A DNA stretch of 12,205 nt, from contig JBBPYR010000238.1 of assembly GCA_038199755.1 (NCBI GenBank), forward strand, positions 1 to 12,205. Reading direction: 5' to 3'. The position numbers were made by a program, and so were the translations under genes. This DNA comes from JBBPYR01 sp038199755 (lineage in GTDB: Bacteria; Chloroflexota; Ktedonobacteria; Ktedonobacterales; Ktedonobacteraceae). The notes beneath the pieces are model-generated. The model searched no databases and had not been told where the DNA came from. It saw nothing but the letters and a program-made list of their open reading frames with translations. Shown one piece after another: positions 7,062-12,205 of the stretch; position 1 is the stretch's first letter; each line of letters starts with the position of its first letter.

Positions 7062-7838
7062 TTACTTCCCTTTGAAATCCGCCTTACGCTTTTCTAGGAA
7101 GGCCCGCATGCCTTCGCGCATATCTTCGGTGGAGAAGAGCAAGAAGAAGTTCTTACGCTCGATGTCGAGACCTTGTTCCAGCGAGGTTTCCAGGGAGGCT
7201 TGCACAGCATCTTTGCCGAGGCGAACCGCGATGGGCGCCTGGGCTGCGACCACTTTCGCGAGTTTGATGGCCTCGGTGAGGTGCTCGCCTTTGGGAACGA
7301 CGCGGTTAACAAGGTTGTGCTCGAACATCTCTTGCGCGGTCACCTGTGTACCTGTGAGCACCATTTCCATGGCGCGATATTTACCAAAGGTGCGGGCAAG
7401 GCGTTGTGTGCCACCGGCACCGGGGATGACACCGATCAGAATTTCTGGCTGGCCGAAGCGCGCGTTTTCCGAAGCCACGATCATATCGCAGTGCATTGCT
7501 AATTCGCAACCCCCGCCGAGGGCGAAGCCACCTACCGCAGCAATGACGGGTTTATGGATGCGACGAATGCGTGCCCATTGCTCAAAACCGCCCATGTACA
7601 TGTCAATGGGCGACTTGTCGGACATCTCGGCAATATCTGCTCCGGCGGCAAAGGCACGATCACCCGAGCCGGTCAGGACCATGCAGCGAATGGTGTCGTC
7701 ACTATCAAACTCTTCTAGCGCGCTGGCAAGTTCCTGTACGAGGTGTGTATTGAGCGCGTTTAGCTGCTTGGGACGGTTGAGGGTGACAATACCCACGTTT
7801 TCGTCACGCTCAACAAGAATGTACTGATATTCTGCCAT
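7062..7838 (-). CDS. Enoyl-CoA hydratase
   Basis: A 258-residue crotonase-family enzyme that hydrates 2-enoyl-CoA to 3-hydroxyacyl-CoA. It shows the oxyanion-hole segments AFAAGADI (62-69) and GGFALGGGCELAM (103-115), and the two catalytic glutamates E112 and E132, spaced 20 residues apart as in well-studied hydratases. This argues for hydratase rather than isomerase or dehalogenase function. The start MAEYQYILVERD gives the usual family length; an ATG 13 codons upstream adds a basic tail and has no ribosome site. AAGGA lies about 12 nt before the chosen ATG, which is far. It is the first gene of a two-gene operon with the thiolase. The intervening 3-hydroxyacyl-CoA dehydrogenase is not in this window. 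Confidence 0.93.
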   Translation of the reverse strand: MAEYQYILVERDENVGIVTLNRPKQLNALNTHLVQELASALEEFDSDDTIRCMVLTGSGDRAFAAGADIAEMSDKSPIDMYMGGFEQWARIRRIHKPVIAAVGGFALGGGCELAMHCDMIVASENARFGQPEILIGVIPGAGGTQRLARTFGKYRAMEMVLTGTQVTAQEMFEHNLVNRVVPKGEHLTEAIKLAKVVAAQAPIAVRLGKDAVQASLETSLEQGLDIERKNFFLLFSTEDMREGMRAFLEKRKADFKGK

Positions 7839-7882
7839 AGTTCTTTTTTTCCTTAGCCGCACCGCAGCGGCACACATAGCTG

Positions 7883-7924
7883 GGATGCCCTCTGTAACTG
7901 TTCACCAGGAGGTTCAGGGCATCC
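7883..7924 (-). terminator. Hairpin between the solute-binding-protein gene and the hydratase gene
   Basis: GGATGCCCT (7883-7891) and AGGGCATCC (7916-7924) are a perfect 9-bp inverted repeat with a 24-nt loop. It lies about 50 nt after the solute-binding-protein stop and 45 nt before the hydratase start. It could end the upstream transcript or form a leader structure for the hydratase operon. No U-tract follows. Confidence 0.4.
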
Positions 7925-7945
7925 ATCTGCAACAGATATGGCTAT

Positions 7946-7951
7946 AGTATA
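7946..7951 (-). promoter_or_regulatory. Candidate -10 box of the hydratase-thiolase operon
   Basis: TATACT on the minus strand about 108 nt before the hydratase ATG. A good -35 hexamer is lacking. If it is used, the leader contains the 9-bp hairpin at 7883-7924. Confidence 0.25.
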
Positions 7952-7975
7952 TCATCCTTATTCATCATACGCAGT

Positions 7976-9616
7976 TTAATGTTGTAGGATGTAGACCCCC
8001 GACCAATCACCAAAGTACAGGCCGTTGCCGTTGAGCGAGACACCATGCATATAGGATGGAATGACGGCAGCTACCGCTTGATGGTCAAGGGGAAGCCAGC
8101 CAACATCGCTGATGGCGATCTGCTCAGCCTTGTTGTAGAGAGCAATACGTGCGCTGCCGCTGGTAGTCTCGGCCTGCTGCGTCGTCTGGTCAAAGGTAGG
8201 GTTGCTCCAACGGCCATTGTTGTTGCTGGCGTTGGTGGTCAAGTTGAGGGTCAGCCAATCATAGGGATCGGGGAAGTCCGCCCCCCATTGCGTGAAGCCA
8301 AACTGCACCTCGTGCTTCGCCGTCTCATCGTTATAGGCATTCAACTCCACTGAGCGCAATTTCACATCAATACCGAGAGCCGTCTGCCACATTTGCTGCA
8401 AGACCGAGGCTTCATCGGGCGTGACCTGCGAGCTAGGATAAGAGAAGGTGATGGCGGGCACCTTAGAGACATCGGGATAGACCGATTGCAATAAGGCCTT
8501 GGCTTTGGAGCGATCAAACGGAATGCCGGAATACGTGGGCTGATAGCCAGGCATCCCTGGTGGAATGATCGTGTTAGCGGCAGTTACGGCATCTTTGAAG
8601 ATGGCATGTACCAGTGTCTGCTTATCGATGGCATAGGCGAATGCCTGACGCACTGCGGCGTTATTGAATGGCGGCTTACTATTATCAAAGAAGAGCAGGT
8701 CGGTCTGTAAGAGAGCTTGGCGAGAAAAACCTGAGAGGCTTTGCGCCACTTGCTGATCGGTTGGTGTCAGATTCCAGACAAAGTTGTATTGGCCAGCGCG
8801 ATACGCCTTGAATGCGGTGCTGGCCTCGTTGACAAAGTACATGTCAACTTCAGTCAACTTCGTTTTACCCCCATAATAGTGTGAATTTGGTACAAGCACC
8901 ATCTTGACATTATGGTCCCATTCTTTGACCATGAAGGGGCCAGTACCAACGCCATTGCCAGCAGCTTGCTGTGGCCAATTTTTATCGCCATATTGCTCAA
9001 TGATCTTTTGATTGAGGGGAAAGAACAGGGCGGTTGTCAGTACTTCGAGGAAGTATGGTGTCGGTTGCGTTAATGTCACTTGCAAGGTATGGGCGTCGAG
9101 GGCTTTGACTCCTGTGAGCGTTTTGGCTTTGCCAGAGCTTAAGGCGTTAGCGCCTACAATGGATTGCTCATAAAATGAGGCAATCGGCGAATTGACGGCG
9201 GGCAGGAGTGCGCGTGTCCAGGTGTATACATAGTCCTGTGCGGTAATGGGAGTGCCGTCAGAGAAGGTGACACCCGACTTGATAGTAAATGTGTACACTT
9301 TGCTGTCGCTAGAGATTTGCCAAGTTGCCTGATCTGGTATGACATTGAGATTTTTATCGGCTCTTACGAGGCCACTATAGATCATGCCGACGGCGATAGC
9401 GGAATTGCCATCAGGTCCCTGGGCGGGGTCAAGCACGCCGATATCGGTTGTGCCGACATTGGGAAAGGTCAGCACTTGTTTCGCATCCAGGGTAGTTGAA
9501 CTAGTGCTCGTCGAGCCACCACAGGCGACCAGCACGAGCAGAAGGGTGCTTAATAGTAAAAATAATGCTGGCAAGCGTTGTGAACGCTTAGGAAGCATGG
9601 GGGAATGAAACTGCAT
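7976..9616 (-). CDS. Extracellular solute-binding lipoprotein, family 5 (peptide/nickel type)
   Basis: A 546-residue substrate-binding lipoprotein of an ABC importer in the OppA/DppA family. It has a basic N-terminus, a hydrophobic segment (17-31) and a lipobox ending LVAC (C32), then a Ser/Thr linker. The family 5 fold follows, with the typical YSGLVRADKNLNVIPDQA start, YTFTIKSGVTFSDGTPITAQDYVYTW and GTGPFMVKEW. The ligand (usually an oligopeptide) cannot be told. The start has no clear ribosome site; an ATG six codons on has none either. No permease or ATPase gene is next to it, so it is an orphan binding protein or shares a transporter encoded elsewhere. The leader contains a 12-bp operator-like palindrome. 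Confidence 0.92.
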   Translation of the reverse strand: MQFHSPMLPKRSQRLPALFLLLSTLLLVLVACGGSTSTSSTTLDAKQVLTFPNVGTTDIGVLDPAQGPDGNSAIAVGMIYSGLVRADKNLNVIPDQATWQISSDSKVYTFTIKSGVTFSDGTPITAQDYVYTWTRALLPAVNSPIASFYEQSIVGANALSSGKAKTLTGVKALDAHTLQVTLTQPTPYFLEVLTTALFFPLNQKIIEQYGDKNWPQQAAGNGVGTGPFMVKEWDHNVKMVLVPNSHYYGGKTKLTEVDMYFVNEASTAFKAYRAGQYNFVWNLTPTDQQVAQSLSGFSRQALLQTDLLFFDNSKPPFNNAAVRQAFAYAIDKQTLVHAIFKDAVTAANTIIPPGMPGYQPTYSGIPFDRSKAKALLQSVYPDVSKVPAITFSYPSSQVTPDEASVLQQMWQTALGIDVKLRSVELNAYNDETAKHEVQFGFTQWGADFPDPYDWLTLNLTTNASNNNGRWSNPTFDQTTQQAETTSGSARIALYNKAEQIAISDVGWLPLDHQAVAAVIPSYMHGVSLNGNGLYFGDWSGVYILQH

Positions 9617-9646
9617 ACGGTGTCTCGCTTTCTGGTAGTACAGTGG

Positions 9647-9658
9647 TGCAACGTTGCA
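9647..9658. promoter_or_regulatory. LacI-type operator-like palindrome
   Basis: TGCAACGTTGCA is a perfect 12-bp palindrome with a central AACGTT, the usual form of LacI/PurR-family operators. It lies about 25-35 bp downstream of the predicted transcription start of the solute-binding-protein gene, where a bound repressor would block elongation. No LacI-family gene is in the window. Confidence 0.45.
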
Positions 9659-9682
9659 TTTGCCTGTTCACTTTGTCGATGT

Positions 9683-9688
9683 ATTATA
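9683..9688 (-). promoter_or_regulatory. Candidate -10 box of the solute-binding-protein gene
   Basis: Perfect TATAAT on the minus strand about 67 nt before the ATG. A recognisable -35 box is missing. Just upstream CCGTCACGG (9691-9699) is a short palindrome that could bind an activator. Confidence 0.4.
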
Positions 9689-9743
9689 TACCGTCACGGA
9701 CGTCTCCATTATGTAGTACGCAGATTGATTACTGGATGTCACG

Positions 9744-9764
9744 ATAGCAGCACTCCGTAGGGGC
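9744..9764 (+). repeat. Solitary copy of the palindrome's terminal repeat
   Basis: This 21-nt stretch matches 9797-9817 at 19 of 21 positions, in the same direction, 53 bp away. It contains the CTCCGTAGGGGC core. It is an extra end outside the 319-bp element, perhaps a remnant of an older insertion. Confidence 0.6.
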
Positions 9765-9795
9765 TAGTTTATGCACATGAACGAAATAATTTGGT

Positions 9796-10114
9796 CATAG
9801 CACAACTCCGTAGGGGCCAGCTTCAGCGCGCCCCTCGTGCCCGTTGAGCAGCATGTCGTTAGCAGGTACGGGGCGCGCTGAAGCATTTTGACAATTTAAT
9901 CTGGTAATCGCGTGAGCAGCAGCGAAGCGCGCTGCAGGCTCCGTAGGGGCCAGATTGATCGCGCCCTCCGCTCAATTCATTGAGCGAGATTCTGAATCTC
10001 TGGCGATAAATCGCTCTGGGGCGCGATCAATCTGGCCCCTACGGATGGGCTTCCCTGTTTACCAGGTTAATTAGTAAAAGTGCATCAGCACGCCCCCTAC
10101 GGAGTTGTGCTATG
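9796..10114. repeat. Palindromic MITE-like element, about 319 bp
   Basis: The ends are exact 21-bp inverted repeats (9796-9816 and 10094-10114). Inside, 9870-9907 pairs imperfectly with 10059-10097, and 9820-9834 pairs perfectly with 9870-9884 as a competing local hairpin. A GCAGCG-AAGCG-CGCTGC hairpin lies at 9919-9935, and the centre is the branched structure at 9941-10044. It occupies most of the gap between the divergent solute-binding-protein and arginase genes and encodes nothing convincing. Size and modules match the element at 808-1131. TA dinucleotides at 9798-9799 and 10111-10112 could be a target duplication, but this is not proven. Confidence 0.8.
9941..10044. repeat. Cloverleaf-like core: 26-bp stem with three hairpins
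   Basis: A perfect 26-bp stem (9941-9966 with 10019-10044) encloses three perfect small hairpins in a row: GCTCAA-TTCA-TTGAGC (9970-9985), GAGATT-CTG-AATCTC (9986-10000) and GCGAT-AA-ATCGC (10003-10014). Only nine bases between the arms are unpaired outside these hairpins. It is not a tRNA: the stem is far too long and the conserved tRNA loops are absent. Confidence 0.8.
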
Positions 10115-10121
10115 TTATAAT
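10113..10121 (+). promoter_or_regulatory. Extended -10 promoter of the arginase gene
   Basis: TGTTATAAT is a perfect extended -10 (TGnTATAAT), giving a leader of about 40 nt before the ATG. No -35 box is seen, as is usual for extended -10 promoters. The TG is the last base pair of the 21-bp terminal repeat ending at 10114. Confidence 0.55.
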
Positions 10122-10166
10122 GGAGGGTAAAGAAAGCTGTTCAACGGGGAACAAGAAGGATGTTTT

Positions 10167-11060
10167 ATGCAAATTCGTATTATTGGTGTTCCGATGGATT
10201 TGGGAGCTGATCGACGCGGTGTCGATATTGGTCCGAGCGCGATTCGTTATGCGAATCTGCAAGAGCAGTTACAGCGGATTGGCCATACCATTCAAGATAG
10301 AGGGAATTTATTTGTTGCGCAGCCGGAGAGTGAGCCAACGGGCCATCCGCGTCTGAAATATCTGGACACTATCTTACAGGTGTCTGCGGAGTTGGCAGAG
10401 CAGGTGGCGCGGTCATTGCAGGAGGGTTATTTTCCGCTCATTCTGGGTGGCGACCACAGTATTGCGCTCGGCTCTATTAGCGGTGTGGCGCGTATTCATC
10501 GCAATGTAGGTGTGATTTGGGTTGACGCACACCCGGATTTTAATACTGATGAGACGACGCCATCGGGCAATATTCATGGCATGATTTTGTCGGCTCTGGC
10601 AGGTCTGGGGAATAAGCGGCTCACCGAGTTAGATAACTGGTCGCCCAAGCTGAACAAAGACACGATTGTGATTGTGGGGGCACGCGACATTGATCAGGGT
10701 GAGCGCGCCCTGCTGCGCGATAACGCTATTCATGTCTTTACGATGTCAGATATTGACCAGAATGGTATTTCAGCGGTGCTGCATCAGGCAGTTGTGCTGG
10801 CAAGTCAGCATGATAATCCTATTCATCTGAGTCTGGATATGGATGCGCTCGACCCACGAGAGGCTCCCGGCGTGGGAACGCCTGTACGTGGCGGCTTGAG
10901 CTATCGCGAGGCCCACCTAGCGATGGAGATGGTGGCGGACTCAGGCCATCTTGTTTCTATGGATGTGGTAGAGGTAAACGCTATTCTCGACCGCGAGAAT
11001 GCTACGGCTCGGCTGGCGGTTGAACTCATTCTCTCAGCACTGGGTAAGAAGATTATGTGA
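10167..11060 (+). CDS. rocF: Arginase
   Basis: Binuclear manganese ureohydrolase converting arginine to ornithine and urea. The 297-residue protein has the length of bacterial arginases and all metal ligands: H97 (GGDHS), D120, H122 and D124 (WVDAHPDFNT), and D224 and D226 (SLDMDALDP). H137 in SGNIHGM and E269 in SMDVVEVN also match catalytic or substrate-binding positions. PMDLGADRRGVDIGPSAIR at the N-terminus and GVGTPVRGGLSYRE favour arginase over agmatinase or formimidoylglutamase. The start has AAGGA 6 nt upstream. It is transcribed away from the solute-binding-protein gene, and its promoter abuts the palindromic element. The following aminotransferase gene is 144 nt away with its own promoter candidate. 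Confidence 0.94.
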   Translation: MQIRIIGVPMDLGADRRGVDIGPSAIRYANLQEQLQRIGHTIQDRGNLFVAQPESEPTGHPRLKYLDTILQVSAELAEQVARSLQEGYFPLILGGDHSIALGSISGVARIHRNVGVIWVDAHPDFNTDETTPSGNIHGMILSALAGLGNKRLTELDNWSPKLNKDTIVIVGARDIDQGERALLRDNAIHVFTMSDIDQNGISAVLHQAVVLASQHDNPIHLSLDMDALDPREAPGVGTPVRGGLSYREAHLAMEMVADSGHLVSMDVVEVNAILDRENATARLAVELILSALGKKIM

Positions 11061-11120
11061 ATTGGTTGTGTTGATTGGTGGTGTACGGGCAGATTGGCCC
11101 ATGCATCCGCTCTTCTATGG

Positions 11121-11129
11121 TGATACAAT
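11121..11129 (+). promoter_or_regulatory. Extended -10 promoter candidate of the aminotransferase gene
   Basis: TGATACAAT fits the extended -10 form (TGnTATAAT with one change) and gives a leader of about 70 nt. No good -35 box is seen. It resembles the arginase promoter in form. Confidence 0.35.
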
Positions 11130-11168
11130 AATGACTATACGGCATATCTATTAGTAAGAAGGGAGCGA

Positions 11169-11201
11169 GATAAGTCGCGTGGATGCCACTTATCGATAAG
11201 T
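11169..11201 (+). promoter_or_regulatory. Three alternating half-sites before the aminotransferase start
   Basis: GATAAGT (11169-11175), ACTTATC (11188-11194) and GATAAGT (11195-11201) are consecutive. The middle copy can pair with either neighbour but not both; the second choice forms the 14-bp perfect palindrome ACTTATCGATAAGT ending 3 nt before the ATG. There is no strong ribosome site at its normal place. It may be a DNA operator with repeated half-sites or an RNA switch. It also contains a tiny frame, MPLIDK (11183-11203), whose stop lies 1 nt before the ATG. Confidence 0.4.
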
Positions 11202-11204
11202 AAG

Positions 11205-12164
11205 ATGAAGAACGTCAATGCACAAGAACTTTTCATGAATGGCGAGTTTATACCGTCGGAGCAGGGTGTCATCTCTGTACGCACACATGGCTTCGCTTAT
11301 GGCACGGGGTGCTTTGAAGGGATTCGTGGCTATTGGAACGAGCAGCAGCAGCAGATGTATTTGTTCCGTATTAAGGAGCATTACGAGCGACTCCTACGCT
11401 CTTGTAAGATATTACAGATGGAACTGCCTTATACCGTCGATCAACTGACGGAGATTAGCCTTGAGTTAATTCGCCGCAATAATCAGCGCGAGAATGTCTA
11501 CTTACGGCCAGTTGCCTATAAGGGTGCCCTGATCCTCGGTGTACGGCTGCATGATGTGCAGGATGATTTTATCCTGACTTCTGAGCCACAAGGGGATTAT
11601 GTGGACACGTCCGGCCTGACCTGTGGGGTCTCGTCGTGGCGGCGTATCGATGACAACGCTATTCCTGCCCGTGGAAAAATATGTGGAGCCTATGTCAACT
11701 CTGCCTTTGCCAAAAGTGAGGCGATGCAGAATGGGTATGACGAGGCGATCATGCTCACGCACGAGGGAACGGTTTCCGAGGGCAGTGCCGAGAACATTTT
11801 CCTGCTGATAAATAACGAGTTGGTTACACCACCTGCTAGCGAGAATATCTTGTTGGGCATTACACGCGACACGGTGATGCAATTGGCGACGCGCGAGTTT
11901 CATGTGCCAGTCGTTGAGCGCGTGATTGATCGTACCGAACTCTATACTGCCGATGAGGTCATTCTGGTGGGCACTGGCGCGCAGATCGCGCCTGTTATCA
12001 GCATTGATCGCCGCCTAGTTGGTACTGGCAAGATCGGTCCCTTCGGCAGCAAACTGCAAAGCCTATATAATGACATTGTGCGCGGCAATGTTGAGAAGTA
12101 TAAGGAGCAGTGGTGCGTGTCGGTCTATGCGAACGTGCCTGAGAAGGCGCAAGTAGGGAAGTAG
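11205..12164 (+). CDS. ilvE: Branched-chain amino acid aminotransferase (class IV)
   Basis: PLP enzyme that transfers amino groups between glutamate and the 2-oxo acids of leucine, isoleucine and valine. The 319-residue protein carries the class IV signature: THGFAYGTGCFEGIR (27-41), the PLP lysine K158 in ARGKICGAYVNS, the EGSAEN motif (192-197), GITRDTVM and ADEVILVGTGAQIAPV. These fit the IlvE group better than D-amino-acid transaminase or aminodeoxychorismate lyase, though substrate range cannot be proved from sequence. The ATG at 11205 is used; the ATG at 11235 would also leave the family core intact, and neither has a strong ribosome site. It lies 144 nt after arginase in the same direction. 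The C-terminus ends with a short non-conserved tail. Confidence 0.93.
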   Translation: MKNVNAQELFMNGEFIPSEQGVISVRTHGFAYGTGCFEGIRGYWNEQQQQMYLFRIKEHYERLLRSCKILQMELPYTVDQLTEISLELIRRNNQRENVYLRPVAYKGALILGVRLHDVQDDFILTSEPQGDYVDTSGLTCGVSSWRRIDDNAIPARGKICGAYVNSAFAKSEAMQNGYDEAIMLTHEGTVSEGSAENIFLLINNELVTPPASENILLGITRDTVMQLATREFHVPVVERVIDRTELYTADEVILVGTGAQIAPVISIDRRLVGTGKIGPFGSKLQSLYNDIVRGNVEKYKEQWCVSVYANVPEKAQVGK

Positions 12165-12165
12165 G

Positions 12166-12186
12166 GTACAGCGTTCAGAGTACAGC
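12166..12186. repeat. Short direct repeat after ilvE
   Basis: GTACAGC occurs at 12166-12172 and 12180-12186, a 14-nt period, just past the ilvE stop. The window ends soon after with a doubled CCGTTG. It may be the edge of another intergenic repeat, but too little is visible to judge. Confidence 0.25.
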
Positions 12187-12205
12187 ACAAGGCCCGTTGC
12201 CGTTG

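Noticed and set aside
7048..7827. A 259-codon plus-strand frame opposite the enoyl-CoA hydratase
   Set aside because: It is antisense to a gene with full catalytic motifs; its Ser/Arg-rich translation is typical of a reverse-frame shadow.
9941..10044. Cloverleaf as a tRNA or tRNA-like gene
   Set aside because: The closing stem is 26 bp instead of 7, the anticodon and T-loop consensus are absent and there is no CCA-type end.
808..10114. Repeats as a CRISPR array
   Set aside because: The repeats are palindromic, few and irregularly placed, without unique spacers of constant length or cas genes.
9796..10114. TA target-site duplication proving insertion by an IS630/mariner-type transposase
   Set aside because: TA flanks both ends but lies within the 21-bp palindrome itself, so it cannot be told from the repeat sequence.

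Overview
The window looks like a chromosomal segment of a Chloroflexota bacterium, plausibly of the Ktedonobacteria. This is an inference from the gene mix (RNase Y, a PIG-V-type mannosyltransferase, lipoprotein solute-binding protein, thiolase and hydratase pair) and from intergenic GTAGGGG/CCCCTAC palindromic repeats. No rRNA or other phylogenetic marker is present. Ten protein genes are recognisable, all with familiar functions. I see no tRNA or rRNA gene, CRISPR array, transposase or phage gene.

Layout. On the minus strand, lepB (signal peptidase I, 86-658) is followed upstream by a 495-bp gap filled mostly by a nested palindromic repeat (808-1131). Next, also on the minus strand, is a two-gene RNA-turnover unit: rny (RNase Y) followed 13 nt later by a PHP-domain phosphoesterase of the RNase AM/TrpH type. 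A second palindrome (3781-3865) separates rny from a multi-pass PIG-V-like mannosyltransferase (minus). That gene is divergent from a NUDIX hydrolase (plus). The NUDIX gene converges on a thiolase, and a 94-bp near-perfect palindrome between them contains the stop codons of both genes. The thiolase lies 16 nt behind an enoyl-CoA hydratase in a minus-strand operon for fatty-acid or aromatic acyl-CoA degradation. Upstream is a family 5 extracellular solute-binding lipoprotein (minus) with no permease or ATPase genes in the window. A 550-bp divergent gap follows, most of it a 319-bp palindromic element whose core can fold as a 26-bp stem with three small hairpins. The window ends with plus-strand arginase and branched-chain aminotransferase genes.

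How the parts fit. RNase Y starts mRNA decay, and the PHP enzyme is a plausible remover of the last nucleotides or of nucleoside bisphosphates. Hydratase and thiolase perform consecutive beta-oxidation-type steps. Arginase and the aminotransferase are both amino-acid enzymes but have separate candidate promoters.

The less ordinary content is between the genes. Three loci share sequence modules: a CAGCGAAGCGCGCTG hairpin, a 26-nt arm and a GTAGGGG core. These nested palindromes appear to have colonised intergenic space and to contribute functional signals: stop codons for two convergent genes and part of the arginase promoter. A separate palindrome (3781-3865), without that core, holds the -35 box of the rny promoter. 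The leader of the aminotransferase gene also carries three GATAAGT half-sites that can pair in two mutually exclusive ways next to the start codon.
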